Shown: positions 1 to 12,561, numbered from the stretch's first letter. The stretch is 64,000 nt of DNA from Lutjanus erythropterus (GCA_020091685.1 CM034607.1:24899253-24963252), one strand, 5' to 3'. Made by a program: numbers and translations. The notes: generated by a model not told the origin, from the letters alone.

Positions 1-1276
1 ATGGAGAGATACCTGGACTTACTGGATAAATACATGCCCCGATACAAGAAAATAAAAGACATTGCAGAGTTAAAGACTTCCACAACCATCCATCATTTTC
101 CTGTTTGAGGACACCTCAGGGAGCAATCTCACTATTGGACACTTACCAAAAACCAGTGAAGAGGACTGTTTAATGAAGTCGAGACAGATAATTAAAGTAA
201 TCAAGAAGATTTATTCAAGGTTGTGCTGACGGAGTGGCTAACACTACCAACACAGCAACCTAAGTCAGATAAATCATTCAGAGTTTTTTGCTCATTTTCA
301 CTTTTTTCTTGTTTTTTCTCTTTTTTTTTCCCATTTTAAGTTCAAGTTGCCTTATTCAACAAATGGCTCCACAAGACAAAATAATGTCTGATGAGGTGCA
401 AATACTGTCAGATATAGATTATTGATTAATTAGGGATCATTAGCATCCCTAATTTGCTTCCAGGTGAGAATAGACAACCATCTCTTAGTTCAGCTATAAA
501 GAACGACAAATTTGCCGTGAATTAGAGGCTGTGGTGGATGGATGGGATAAGTGCAGGAATTTAAAATAAACGATGAATGACTAGGATTTGAATTTAGAGT
601 GAAATTAGAAGTCAGAGTTAGCTTTAAGCCCTTAGCTTTTTTCTATATTATTACCACTTTTCAGTTACACTTTGGTTAGGTTTAGGAAACTGTCATGGTT
701 TGTCTCTGCCATGTAGGTGTAAATAGCCACATTGATTATTTACAACCCAAGTGTAAATAGCATTGTTGTCTTGAAGATATATACCAAAACTGCCATCAGG
801 GTTTAAAAACCAAACAAAATGAACCCCTGCCATCTATGTGTATCATGATATCACGGATTTTGATACAGTACCACAAAACATATTATTGCAATACTTATTT
901 CTTACATCCCTACAATATGCACAGTGTGTGAAGCCCCTCTGTCCTGTAGACCCTCAGCTGTGTCATCATTACAATTATGTGATAAAATTTAGAGTAAGAG
1001 CTTTATGATTTATGGCACCAAGCTAAACAGCAAGCGGAGTTTCATGTAGAGGATCGCTGGAGCATCTTTCCTACCTCTGGCACTGTGTCACACTAGAATA
1101 CAGTCAATTAGGCAGAGAGGAGACGACAGGTCTGTGTGGGAGGCAAGTTGAGGCACACACAGCAGGTGCAAAGACACACACAAAAGATGCTGTCCTAAAA
1201 CGCTTCTGGCTCGTGGACATTCATCAAGACACAAGCACAATAACGAAGTGGGCCTCTGTTATCCCACCTCTTTTAC
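1..1276. other. Spacer, no feature seen
   Basis: AT-rich sequence with a T-rich stretch near 299-332. Every open frame is short and I recognise no repeat family or RNA. The right end (from about 1130) turns into scattered CA-rich sequence. Confidence 0.5.
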
Positions 1277-1589
1277 TCAGCCACTCTGACAAAACACACA
1301 CACACGCACGCACAAAAGGCCTGCCATCACACATCGATTAGCGGGCCTCGCCAGCCCCTCCGGGCTCAGACCAGAGTGAGTGTGCATGCGAGTGCGTTTT
1401 GCGCCTGTGCGTACATGTGAGTTGTGAGGCTGTAAGAACCTTGTAATCGACTTTCTAATATCTGTCATTACACAGAGAAAAGCCTCTCGCTTTCAGCTCA
1501 CAGCACAGCCAAGCATGGGGACATAACAGAAACACACACACACGCCCTGTCAAGCGGCTCTGGAGTAGACTCTCTTTGTTCCTGACCGT

Positions 1590-2050
1590 GCTGCCGCTAT
1601 CCTTCCCCCGCCACGCCAAGGACATCAAGCGTGAATAGCACCCGAATCAAGGCAAAATTATGCATAGATCTATGAGAACAGAAATGGGCTTCGCATTTTC
1701 TACCTATCATGCTTAAAAGCAGGCTAGCCATGTTCGTCGCTGGCTACAATCCCGACTTATCTCTTCAATTCAGCGTGGATGCACATTTCGCCAGCCCACC
1801 TCGGAAATGTGTGTCTAATGATAGGGGTGTATCAAGACAATATGTGCAGCTCAGATAACAAAAGGAGCTGGCCCATCATTCTCCACAGCAAGGCATCATT
1901 CGAAGGCACGCCAACAGCCAACGCCAGGAAAGGTCACATCAGTCAAAACGGGCCAACAGCCATCTGCCAATGGGAGAATGTGGGATCTCTAAAATACATC
2001 CAACAGCGGGAGGAAAAGAAGATGCTTGTGAGGAAGACCACTCCAGTCAT
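1590..2050. other. Candidate conserved non-coding element
   Basis: High-complexity sequence with no simple repeats, set between CA-rich and GA-rich tracts. A 110-codon open frame runs through it (1779-2111, plus strand), but it has no recognisable domain and ends in a low-complexity Phe-rich stretch, so I do not call it a gene. The motif GCCAACAGCCA recurs near 1910 and 1953. The texture resembles constrained regulatory DNA; this is inference only. Confidence 0.2.
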
Positions 2051-2109
2051 TAGAGGACATGCTTTTTTTTTTCATCCCTTTGGCTTTTCATTGCCAAGGT
2101 ATAGAAGTT

Positions 2110-2680
2110 AAACTGGAAGTGAGAGCGTCGGGGAGAGAAAAGGGAGAGGGGGGTGGTTAGAGAAATAGAGAGACAGAAGGAGAGATCTGCCAGGACAGCT
2201 GGCAAACCAACTGATCAATTTGTCCTATGTGCCAACGGGGAGCCTCGATTAAATGGAACATGGTTGCACATGTACACACACACACACACACACACACACA
2301 GAGAGAGAGACACACACACACATACACATATACAGACATATTTCTTCAAGGTGTCATAATATAGATATGCAGTGACATGCCAGCTCCTATAATGGAGGGT
2401 GGGGTGGAGGATGAGGCAGGAAACCAACTGCTGCGAGAGATAGTTAAGAGAGACAGAGACACCAACAGACACAGATGGTGCGTGAGAGACAGAAAGACGG
2501 GAGGCTGCGCATTGTACAAAGAAGGGACATTAAACAGGGAGCAAGAGTGGACTCCTTCAGCTTGACAGATAGACAGAGGCAGAAAAAAAACAGATAACAC
2601 GGACATGTAACGCATACAGATGAGAAACACGGAAACAAGAAGTGACAGTGAGTGAGACTGAGGTCATCTGAGGGAATATA
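2110..2680. repeat. Purine-rich tract with compound CA/GA microsatellite
   Basis: The plus strand is rich in GA, GAGA and CAGA words for over 500 bases. At 2274-2322 sits a compound microsatellite: about 13 AC units, five GA units, then more CA. The many open frames here on both strands are low-complexity artefacts. Confidence 0.85.
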
Positions 2681-2689
2681 TGCAACCAT

Positions 2690-3600
2690 ATATCATCTTT
2701 TGTTGTCCTGTCTACAAGGACTTAAGGAGTGGACTTTTTAGTAAAATTTTGTCTATTTATGTTGGATTCTTTTTGGAAATATGAATAGTATCTATTGGGC
2801 TCTATAACAGTATCAATGTTCAGAATGCAGAGCCTGTGGATTATACGATAAAATGAGAAATATAGCAAAAACTTGGTATCCATCTAATCAGATAAAGGAT
2901 AATTAAACATTCATGATCCAAATGATACTTCAGAGATTTCACCAGTTTCACCATCTAATGAACAAAAACTAAAAGGCCAAAGAATCCACATTTGAATGAG
3001 CTCACAAATTACTTTAATAGACTTTTGTCTTTGTGGGAGGAATCAATTTACAGTTTGCCCTTCTCTTATTTTCCCTTCCCCGTCTTTTCTCTAACCTTAA
3101 ACATGGGCATTAATAAATCATGAAGCACTTAATACAATAAATGTGGGCAATGAATTGTTTCTTTGCCTCCTTGACAGCACACATTAATTAATATTAATAA
3201 CACTAAAAGAGGTTTGCTTTAAACATTTGCACACACACGCAGCTTAACCAGCACACAGAGCCACCGAAGAATAAACACAAATATGCACACGAAACTGAAA
3301 ACCTTACTTTTGTACATATACACAATCAAAACAGACAGACAGAAAATGACACTACAATTTACACGCTAGTTTTACAAGCCATGGAACAAAAATAGAGAGA
3401 GGTGATGGCATGATGACGGAGAGATACAAAGGAGACGGGATGTGATTCCAGCAGGTGGAAATCAATAATTCAAAGGGCTTTAATTCAGATCAGTGCCCTC
3501 TGTGTGGCTGATGCTGATTCTGATGCTAATTCTTTTAGCTGGTAGGCAGCTTGAACACCCACAAAATGAATTCTCATTACCATCAAACAGCTTTGAAGGT
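2690..3600. other. AT-rich spacer with a HOX/PBX-like site
   Basis: No coding sign. The part at 2960-3215 is rich in TAAT cores. TAATAAATCAT at 3111-3121 reads ATGATTTATTA on the minus strand, close to the known PBX-HOX composite site. The function is not shown by the sequence. Confidence 0.25.
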
Positions 3601-3606
3601 CTCTTC

Positions 3607-3607
<1 letters not shown>

Positions 3608-3646
<39 letters not shown>

Positions 3647-3650
3647 AAAC
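3608..3650. repeat. (AC)n microsatellite, about 17 units
   Basis: Uninterrupted AC from 3608 to 3642, followed at once by a run of A. Confidence 0.97.
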
Positions 3651-3817
3651 TCCAGGTCAGACAGGTGGGCGGGCTGGAGAGAAATGACTGATTGGGTCGT
3701 TTAAGTGTTTCAGGTTGGATCAATCTATAAAATTGTGAAATGATGATGTTATGGTACCCAGATGAGTCAGACTGAAGTGGACCAGTTGAAATTAGACCGA
3801 AAAGGATGCTCCACCTG

Positions 3818-3840
3818 AAAAAAAAAAAAAAAAAAAAAAA
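3818..3840. repeat. Poly(A), 23 bases
   Basis: An uninterrupted run of 23 A. I see no retrotransposon body upstream that would make it a clear insertion tail. Confidence 0.95.
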
Positions 3841-4139
3841 GTATCTACTAAATAATGGGACTTGAACTGAAGAGAATGGGATTTGGACCATGCTGGACCA
3901 GAATAAAATGTTTAAATAAATGAACTCCAGCCCAAGTGTAGAGTAGATTTAGAATATCCTGGAGCTTATGGAAATGAGCTTGGAGGGTTGCCACTGTGAA
4001 ACCCCAGACTTGTGGTAGAAGTGTGAACAATGAACGGAAAATCCCCTTTTTTCCCAAGAAACAACCAGGAAAGACACATATACTGTTCCCTCTATTGATC
4101 AAGCAAATGTCAGCGGGAAGAGTGGAAGAATGTGTGTAT

Positions 4140-4290
4140 CTGTGAGGCTTAGGATGGTGCTTTTAGGTAAACACAAATGTCAACATGCTCACAATTACTA
4201 TTTCAACATGCTGATGTTTAGCAATTATGATGTTTACCGTTGTCACCATCTCGTCATTGGTAAAATCTGAGTAAGCTTGGTACCTGACAA
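4140..4290 (+). mobile_element. Fragment of a common teleost dispersed repeat
   Basis: Contains the words 'caacatgctgatgttta' and 'atgtttaccgttgtcacc'. I know these from a very common fish repeat whose usual text is a chain of 'aacatgctgatgtttagc' words. Related pieces lie at 5040-5330, 7126-7200 and 7640-7830. I do not recall the family's formal name. Confidence 0.5.
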
Positions 4291-4319
4291 AACTTTGGTC
4301 AACTTTCTCCTTTCCTGTT

Positions 4320-4530
4320 TTCTGAATTTTGATATTAGTATTACTAGTATTACTAGCTAACTAGTAATCTAATGATTGCTATGAATAAGCTTGCTAGTTA
4401 GCCAGTATTTTGTTAACATTAGCTAATCAGCTGTAAATATCTAGGAAACTATTGATGTAGATCAGCTAGCTTGTTAGCTAAATTTTTTTCAATAGAGTAA
4501 ATCACTAGCTAACTAGTTAGCTAACCACTG
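4320..4530. repeat. TTAGC/GCTA-rich cryptic repeat
   Basis: Many degenerate copies of GCTAACTAG, TTAGCTA and ACTAGTA within about 200 bases. A similar block is at 43240-43316. This sequence class often adjoins the repeat to its left in fish. Confidence 0.6.
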
Positions 4531-5039
4531 ACAAAGACATGCACAATCTACTTTTTTTTGTTTTTCTGTGTTTCAAGTTTAAAATGTCTCCAGCACTAGG
4601 ACATTTTGAGTTAGCCAGCTGCTCACTCAGTTGCAGTCTCTTGTTACATACAGTGAGTCCACAGCTCAGCACGATCTCTGCATGGACGTCCAATTCATAG
4701 AATTCTGGAGCACAAAAAAATATGGATACTGGATGTCTCTGTAAAACTGTTTAATTACTAATAAATTAATTAAGCTGTGCTACAACATTGTGGCTATGGG
4801 CTTAAAATTTCATTAGGCTATTAAATGTAATTCAAAACATCTGACTAGGGGATCTGGATTGGTACATGGATCAGTGATGTTCCTCTGATATCCGATAATT
4901 GTGTTACATTGGCTAGCTAGTGTCTTTTTTTCTTACATTAGTTAACTTAGGATGTAATTAACACGGGTGACATATCTAAGCAGTCTACAGGAAACAAGAA
5001 AAGAGAAAATTAATCAGGGTTTAAAAAAGGGCAGGGCTT

Positions 5040-5330
5040 ACAGCAGGAGTGGTTCAGTTTGATCTGATGACGGTGGTGATAGATAAAGTCAGCGGATCAC
5101 AAACGTTTTTCCAATTCATCCTGAAGGAAACATGATTGTATACAAAACTGTACACGTCTCTACACAACTTTCATAACAAGCCTTGCAATAATTATTCTCT
5201 GAAAACTGAAATATCATGGTGGCACTAGATAAAATAATAATAATAATAAGGGATCATTAAAATCTGCTGGAACATAATTTTAAACCCATGTTATTGGTCT
5301 CAAAGTCAAAATGCTGCAGATGACCTCCAT
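5040..5330 (+). mobile_element. Fragment of the same teleost dispersed repeat
   Basis: Phrases such as 'gatctgatgacggtgg', 'agtcagcggatcacaaa' and 'aattcatcctgaagg' match the usual text of this family. The second half repeats the theme ('catggtggcactagat', 'agggatcattaaaa'), as is usual when this family is internally tandem. An (AAT)n stretch at 5232-5249 interrupts it. Confidence 0.55.
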
Positions 5331-6265
5331 TTATATAAGAGTTTTCTTATAAGAGTTCTCTTAGGCAAGTGCAAGGCCTATTATAAAAAATAAAGTATTC
5401 CTGTCAAGATTAAGCCTTGATAAATACTGAAAAATATACATTAGCTGTACAAGTTAACTGCTTCATTATTAATAAAGCTAGGTTTTATAAAAGAAAATAG
5501 ACACAGTGTCCCTGCTTTTATGCTCAGCAATATCTATGAACCAGTCTCACAGCTGGAATGTGAAAAAAGTACATTATACACATGGTCTTGTCTACTGAGT
5601 GGCTTTGTTTCAGCAGCGAGACACAGAGCTTGAGAGCAGCTTTTTACACCAAAAATGATATCAAATAAAGAGCACAAATTAAGTAAGCACGAATTATTAA
5701 ATCAGCTCCTACCGGGCTCTGCACAAAACAGTGCAAATGTTTTCCAAGTCAGTACAGTTTATTGGGGGTTAAGTATCACATCTTCAGTAATAAAGCTTTC
5801 GTTTTCTAGTGTTATAGCCTGACATTAAGTGACTGATGAAAAAGGCAATTTCGTGACACTTTCCACGGTCTGCTTTTTGGAGACAACAATTTTCTCTCGC
5901 ACTACATGCAGTGTCATAACCTGTCTGCGCGTCTAGCTGCTTTGAAGATATGACCAAGCCCTGAATTACAGCATAAATCCCTGTTATCAGCTCAAAGTAA
6001 AGACCTCATTCAAGTCTACCCACTGACTGGCTGCTGCCTCGCAGTGTAATCGGGGAGAAAGCTCTGAGCCATGCCATTCAGGTCAACGCTTTGCTTTATC
6101 ATTTTATTCTCTGTTCTGCCCTGGTTACCACAGACTGACATCACACAGAGAACACAGGAGGATAACTAGCGAACAATGCCGCCAGGGGTATTAATGTCAG
6201 CGGTACTGTGTACGAGCTTTACGCTGGAGACATGTCTAATTCTGCCAACAAAGACACGCTGAATG
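5331..6265. other. Spacer, no feature seen
   Basis: Mixed-composition sequence without recognisable repeats or useful open frames. A small TTATAAGAG inverted duplication lies near 5335-5362. CCGCCAGGGG near 6180-6190 is only a weak CTCF-like match. Confidence 0.45.
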
Positions 6266-6291
6266 CACACACACACACACACACACACACA
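6266..6291. repeat. (CA)13 microsatellite
   Basis: Uninterrupted CA units for 26 bases. Degenerate CA-rich sequence continues to about 6650 and creates three overlapping open frames that are not genes. Confidence 0.95.
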
Positions 6292-7125
6292 GGCACACAA
6301 TTTCACACACTCATATGAATGTAAACACCCACAGATTCATTCAGTGGCTTTCTCACGCAGGCATACACTTAGACACAGAACATTTAACAGTAGCAGAGTG
6401 GTTACATCACAAAACGGACACAACACAGAGCTGTTGTGTTACATCACTGCGCCGAGGTGCCAGGTCTGTGCTGTTCGTATCAGACGGAGAGTGCAGAGAG
6501 GAACCGACAGGCAACCGTCCAGAAAGACAAACAAACACAAAGGCACCTGAACCAGGAGAAGATCAAACACAAACGTACCCACACTCAGTCAGATACAAAG
6601 GAATACATCAAACACGTCCAGACACACAAAAACAGATGCAGAAAACAGCCAAAATATCACACAACATGGCTGAGATTTAGCATGTACATCCATTATGCCT
6701 GACAGCAAATATTTCTGTTGATGTTGATCATTTATTTGAGTCAAATGAAATGCGATCTTTTGCATCATGACTTGAGGAAAAGATTATTGGACTGAATTTT
6801 AAAAGATTGTAAATACTTTTAGTTGGAAAACTCTGAAATAATTAAAGACTGTGATAGAGATATTTTGAATTGCTTGATTATATGGGCAACTTAAGAAACA
6901 AGACTAACGGCTGCATTATAGTCTTTATGGCATGCATACACTGACAGATATGGACACCACAGATGCCTATTAGTTATCTTTACACTACTTCCTGGGGTCT
7001 GGTTTGAGGCCACGTTCCACACGTGCAATAGATCAGTGACTGCTGATCTACTGCAGTGACTGCGCGATGTCCGCGTATATGTCTTTGCTTAACAGAAAGC
7101 ACAGCTGATGATGGGAATGCCATTA
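6292..7125. other. CA-rich then AT-rich spacer
   Basis: Open frames of 88-121 codons at 6263-6702 are rich in Thr, His, Gln and Lys. They overlap in all three plus frames, which is the behaviour of low-complexity DNA lacking T. Nothing recognisable from 6700 to 7125. Confidence 0.5.
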
Positions 7126-7200
7126 GGTTTGTAGGTATTTGGTCATAAACCAAAGTTTTGGACAAATTAGAGTTCTGACCTGATGATGGCACTACACTCA
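7126..7200 (+). mobile_element. Fragment of teleost dispersed repeat
   Basis: 'accaaagttttggaca' followed by 'tgacctgatgatggcact' are signature words of the family seen at 4140 and 5040. Its continuation is probably 7640-7830, split by the insertion at 7332. Confidence 0.5.
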
Positions 7201-7331
7201 AATGGATGGTGGAGTTTACACCACAACTATGAGCTGCAATCCAGACTCTGCCATCCACTTGAGTTGGAATGACTTTTAAAATGATATTTTTGCAGTTATA
7301 GTTGTTGGTGTGAATGGCCCTTGAAGGTGTC

Positions 7332-7560
7332 TTCACACCTGAAAGTCTGAACCAAGGTTCATGTTTTTGTCACTTTCTGTACAGTTCATCCAAATAGTTT
7401 GGGTTTCACATTGCAATCATGCAAGCGCAGTACAGAACTATATGAAGTATTCCCACTTCCTGTCGTCATCACCTTATATGAGCTGCATCTGCCCATATTT
7501 GTAATTGATTGGTTAGTAGATAGGTGTGCATCTGATGCCATTGTCTTGACAATTAAATTC
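7332..7560 (+). mobile_element. DNA-transposon-like repeat, copy 1
   Basis: Begins TTCACACCTGA, then CTGAACCAAGGTTCATG and TTTTTGT. The same order of words recurs at 59315-59672, and similarity continues for over 150 bases ('gagctgc', 'gacaggtgt', 'atccaa'). The TTCACACC start fits a terminal repeat. A GGTGTGAA word at 7299-7306 just upstream faces it. Confidence 0.55.
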
Positions 7561-7639
7561 AATTCCTCTCTATTGGAGATCATCATAAGGGATCACTTAA
7601 GTTATCACAATTTATCCTGAGCAACACAGGAATGTCTGA

Positions 7640-7830
7640 ATTAACTGTCATCACCATCTGTTCGATAGCTGCATCAAGACCCCAAATAATAGTCAGTGAA
7701 TCACCAGTGTCAGTGGGATTCATCCCCTGGTAAACCATGCACCAATTGTTGAGATATTCTAGTCTAGACCAACAAGTTGGACCAACCAACAGACCTAGAG
7801 AGCATAACTGCCATGCCTATGGCTAAAAAA
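7640..7830 (+). mobile_element. Fragment of teleost dispersed repeat (3' part)
   Basis: Has 'gtgaatcaccagtgtcag', 'gggattcatcccctgg', 'aattgttgagatattc', 'agtctagaccaa' and a final 'ggctaaaaaa'. All of these are usual landmarks of the family's end, including the 'ggaccaaccaacagac' remnant of its GACC repeat. Confidence 0.6.
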
Positions 7831-9672
7831 TGTCTTATAAAGGTAGCTTTTGTTGTAAGTCACTATTCTGTTTATGTGTAAAACATGTTCTACTGTATTT
7901 TGTAATGGAATATGCACAGTACAGTATGTGGTACAAAACAATTTATCCTTTTTTCAGTGTTAATGTCAACTGCCGGAGGCCTTATGCAAATAGTTTCAGA
8001 TGTGGTACGTGTAGTATGGTGAGTATTTTAATCACAGTATTTCTATTATAAATATATAAATAACCCAACGTATTTTCTCTTATGCGTACACATGATTAGA
8101 TCAGACAGATGGAAGGAGGATGCATATCCCTGGGCTTATTTTATGAACACACTGACTCACTTGGCTGAGGCTCTGACATGATACAAAATGCAACGTACAC
8201 ACGCGTATACACACGCGGGCGTCAATCACGGACTGTTGACAGAGCCTCTTCTTTTTCTCTTCCAGTGTTTTCACCGTTTCCTCTAATACCCGTGTCACTC
8301 TGACGTTTACCTTTCTCCCATCTCATCTTCTCAAATAGCTCTTGACTGCTATCAGCTCTGCTCTCTGCCAAATGCTGCCCACTCCCCCCCGCTAGCCCCC
8401 CTGTCCTTCCTCTGTCATGTTTGCTCTCTCCCACCCTCCTTCCTCCCCTCTTTGTCTATTATTCGCCATCCCTACTTTAGCTCCAGCTATCATTTTCGCA
8501 GGATTTATCAGAGGCTGTGGAACAAAAGACTGAGAGGGAACAATTTCAGGATATTATCGCCTCCCCCTCTCCCCCTACTCATCTTGCAGACTCTGTTCAT
8601 TTACATTTCCAGTATTTAGTTGTTGTTCTTATCCTCAGTGGGCGGCAATGAGCATGTATATTGTTTAAGGGATTGAACTTAACCTGCTCTCTGTTTTTAT
8701 CAAATGCAAGGATTTTACAATCATGCATTTAAGATCAATTGCAATAGCCGTCACATTCAGAAAATCCAAAATAAATATGGTGTGTTCTTGAAATATGTTC
8801 ATGGCTTTGAGAAACATAAATTATATTCAGTTCATTCCTGGAATAGAGGCAGAAATCTCAGAGACATATATCTGTATGTGTAGATACCACAAGGGCAAGT
8901 GTAAAAATATGCTCATTGTCTGGGATGCATACCATGTAATCCCAGTATCTCTTGTTGGATTCAGGATCAGGGCCTCTGTTGCATGGCCTCCACCACACTG
9001 TCTTTTGTTATGCCTCCTGTTTGTACCTGCTATCAACTATTTAAAAAAAGGGGGGGCATAAAACAACCTTATCATGACATCATCAGCTTAGGCCTCAAGC
9101 CTTAGGGGGTGGTATTGTGATATCACCAAACCCAGCGGTCGTGCTTCACAGCATGACTTTCACATCATCAAACCTCACTTCAATCATGAAACCCTGAGTG
9201 TGGGATCTGCAACCTTGTCCAGCGGTCAGTGTGTTGAAGTGTGTGGTGTTTTTGTTTCACCGTGAGTGTGATGGATGGCTTCCATTTAGCTCAACAACAC
9301 AGGCGTTTTATCTACGTCCGTGCCAATCCTCGTAACATAGCACCTGCATGCAAGTGCACGCGTGTGTGTGGACGAAGCAAACAGACACATTTAGGTTGCA
9401 GGCGGCCACAAGCACACACTCAAAATGCTAATATGGACACACAGACACACTGCTGTCTAAGAATCCAAAATCAAACTGTAAAGAGGACGGACAAGAATAC
9501 ACAAGAGGAACGCAAAGGAAGGACACAAGAAAAGAGATTTGGGAGAAAGACAGACGAAAAAATTTAGCACTGATTGGTCAAGCCTTGCAAGGCGGCCTGC
9601 AGGCTCTCAGCCTTCACGTCCCACTGATAGCCATTGTCATCATCACCGCCATCACATCCAGATGGACAGTGC
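7831..9672. other. Spacer, no feature seen
   Basis: AT-rich to 8050. C/T-rich at 8240-8460 with C runs near 8385-8400, then mixed. At 9044-9057 short A and G runs adjoin. Open frames up to 108 codons lack any recognisable domain. Confidence 0.45.
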
Positions 9673-9689
9673 CACACACACACACACAC
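9673..9689. repeat. Short CA microsatellite
   Basis: About eight CA units inside a wider CA-rich patch. Confidence 0.85.
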
Positions 9690-9962
9690 TCCACACTGCA
9701 CACACCCAGCCTCCATAGAAAACAGTTTGCAGGAGGAGACGGGTTCAGCTAATGTTAGGGTAATATATTGCGTATGTGTGTACGTCTGGGTGTGTGCATT
9801 TGAGCAATAGACGAGCGCGTCCTCAGTCATTTACATTATAACCATATCAGCCGCAAGTCAGCAAACATGTTTGCATGTGAATGTCAGGCAATTTCAGGTC
9901 GAGCGCTCGCGCAATGAGATTCAATGTTCTGCTCTTTTGCAACAGTCATGCTCTTGTGCCGA

Positions 9963-9980
9963 TGTGTGTGTGTGTGTGTG
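9963..9980. repeat. (TG)9 microsatellite
   Basis: Nine TG units followed by a degenerate CGTGCGCC stretch. Confidence 0.9.
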
Positions 9981-10428
9981 CGTGCGCCGTCTCTCCTGCC
10001 TGTCATACTTCACTAAAATACAATTCCACCTTCAAACTGAGAGCGAAGATAAGCTTAGGTAAGAGAAGTAATATTGATTGGTAATGCTGCCGAAGGTTAT
10101 ACACACAGCGGCATTTTAGACACTTACATCTCTCCCCATTTGCAATGGCAATATGTAATGTCATTCTTCACTACTTCCAATTTTTCATGTATAAAAATGC
10201 ATCAAGCGCATGTCTGTCGTGCGTCTGTGCTGTGAATATGCTGTAAATAACAGCCACAGAGGCAGGAGAAAGTATTGAGCGAATATGTTGTCAATATTTG
10301 TGTACTTCTGTCGAAGACTGAAATAAAAAATAGAAGCCTCAAACAGAGAAAAGGGTGAGTAATCCTGGAAAAAAAAAATGTTTGTTGCAGCCGATTCAGA
10401 TCATAATTCACTCTGACACATTCGACCA

Positions 10429-11216
10429 CACTCTTAGTAATAAGAGTTCCAAAAGGGTTCCTCCTGAAGGCCTGAGGTTCTACAATGAACTATTAATTCT
10501 CTGTAAGACTTTAGGTTCCATTAAAGAACACTTTTTAAAAGAAAGAGTTCTTCAGTCCTTTTAGTCTTTCTACTAAAAAGTCAATGGTTTTTTGTACCAT
10601 GATATAAAAGGGATCTCAATAGAAACCCCTAATTGGGTTCTAGATAAATCTTTGGAATATAAAAAGGTCCTGCATAGAACCCCAGGTGTGTATAGACAAA
10701 ACTCTTGGAACATGAAAAGGTTTTCTGTGGTACACCACCATTCTGTTCTAGATAAAAGTCTTGGAATATAAAAAGGTTTTCAGTAGAACCCGCTAGGTGG
10801 ATTCTAGATTAAATGCATGGAATTTAAAAGGTTCTCTGAAGAACCCCCCTGGTCTGTTCTTGATAAAGCCCATGGAATTCAAAAAGTTTCTTGGTAAAAA
10901 AAAAAAAAAAAAACCTCAGTGGGTTCTTGTTAGCACCCTGAAAAAGGTTAAAATGTTCTGGACAGAACCTACAGAAAGGGTTCTGGGTGGAAGCATTACA
11001 CCACAGAAGGGGTCTCTGTAGAACCTCTCAAAGGGGGTTCTGGTAGAACCTTTCACAGATGGTTCTAGGAATAGTCCTTTATGCTGGGTTCTAGGCACAA
11101 CTCTCTGAAATGATTCCAAGTGGCAACTTTATAAAAGGTTCTAACAGGAGCCAAAAAAAGAGGGACAAGCTGAAGAACCCTTTATGGTTTTGTTAGCACC
11201 TTCAGTTCTAAGAGTG
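10429..11216. mobile_element. MITE with CACTCTTA ends, copy 1
   Basis: Left end CACTCTTAGTAATAAG and right end ...TTCTAAGAGTG form an imperfect terminal inverted repeat. The body is made of GGTTCT and AGAACC words in both orientations, typical of a very common fish DNA element. A second copy with the same ends is at 39928-40450. No transposase is present, so it is non-autonomous. No target-site duplication is evident. This copy is longer than the other because of the internal minisatellite at 10622-10895. Confidence 0.75.
10622..10895. repeat. Minisatellite, five units of about 55 bp, inside the MITE
   Basis: Five diverged units, each of the form GAACCC..., GTTCTAGATAAA..., TTGGAATATAAAAAGG, TTCT...G. 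Unit starts are near 10622, 10677, 10730, 10785 and 10841. The last unit runs into an 18-base poly(A) at 10896-10913. Confidence 0.8.
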
Positions 11217-11345
11217 CAGATCTTACATTTACTAAACATGTAATAATATATGCAACTGGAAGTTAATCACATTCACTGGTGGGAGCATTACGGAGGATAT
11301 GGAGAGTCGAGGAGAGTTTTTGTTTGCTTGCAGACCCTCATTTGT

Positions 11346-11352
11346 GTCTGTC

Positions 11353-11389
<37 letters not shown>

Positions 11390-11411
11390 ATGTGTGTGTG
11401 TGTGTGTGTGT
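11346..11411. repeat. Compound (TCTG)n(TG)n microsatellite
   Basis: Three TCTG units lead into about 20 TG units broken once by CA (11388-11391). Open frames across it encode Cys-Val runs and are artefacts. Confidence 0.95.
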
Positions 11412-12561
11412 TGAACATGGCCTGCTTATGGAAATTAACAGGCATAATCTCCAGCCTGCAGTCTGTTGTGACACGCCGATTTCATTTGATTCTTTTGAAT
11501 CAGCTATTCAAATCTGGGATGTGAACTTGAATGAGCCTCGCCTACTAATGACATCCCATTTTCATTTGCCTCATCCAAATCAGCCATTTTCATAAGGACT
11601 GTGACCCAGATATAGACAAATCGGCCTGATAAATTTGATTCCCAAGACTGCAGATAGATGAGTGCTGCTGCATATCCTTAAGTACAGCGCAGAAGAGGAT
11701 AACGGAGGGGGAAAAAAAAACTGTAGAGCAGTTCATTCAATCCAGTATCTTGTCCGATTGTTAAATGAGAGGAGGTCAAGGGTAATCAGATAGCTCTTCA
11801 ACCCTGAAAGACACACCTATTATAGTCACTTAGAGGGGACCAGGGTAGAGAAAGGTGCATATCTCTGTGTGCTTCTGCAGTGTAATTATGTATATGAGTG
11901 CCTATATGAGGACAGAGCACATCTTTTACAACATATTAGTGTCTAATGTATGTGAATGAAAAAGTGTGTGCTTGTACATGTATTAAAGCGAGAGCATTAG
12001 AGGTGCAAACATTAGTCTGCTGACAGTCTATTGAGGGCAAACCACCATCTGCTTATAATAGAAACCATTGTACATTGTAATCCACTCCAATACAGCAGTC
12101 CTGTGGTAAATACAACCTTGAGAAACTTACAAACTGTATTTTTAAACAGACCAAAGAAGGTGTTGATTGTAATATTATCACCCCTCATGTTATTCTACTG
12201 GTTTGTGTTATTTGGGAAGGTGTTTATATGATTTTTGCTCTTCCAGTGAAGCAGACAAAATATCAGAAACAGCTTTCAATATGACGCTGATCAATACATT
12301 AGGATTATAGGTAAAATTTTACGATAAGCCGACTCTTTTAGGTATTACATTTAGGTATTGATTTAAAAGTCTTAACACTCAAAAAACAATTCTAAACAAT
12401 TACAACACAGTTTTCATCAATGTGGGCTCACTATTTGGCAAGACCCAGTTACTAGATACCACTAATCAATATTACTAATGCAGGGTTTCAACTTTTGTTC
12501 ATTTTCCTTAACCAACAGTTGCAAATGCTAACAATCAATTAATCAATCATAATTAATTTGC
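11412..12561. other. Spacer with a candidate conserved stretch
   Basis: The part at 11465-11640 is of high complexity and repeats the word CATTTGATTC / CATTTGCCTC / CAAATC several times, a texture seen in regulatory DNA. The rest is AT-rich with no recognised feature. Confidence 0.25.

Noticed and set aside
3818-3840. Poly(A) as tail of a processed pseudogene or LINE
   Set aside because: No cDNA-like or reverse-transcriptase text upstream on either strand.
6263-6702. Three overlapping plus-strand frames up to 121 codons
   Set aside because: Low-T, CA-rich sequence opens all three frames together; no domain seen.
10622-10895. CRISPR-like regular array
   Set aside because: Units are contiguous diverged tandem copies without unique spacers, in a vertebrate-type genome.
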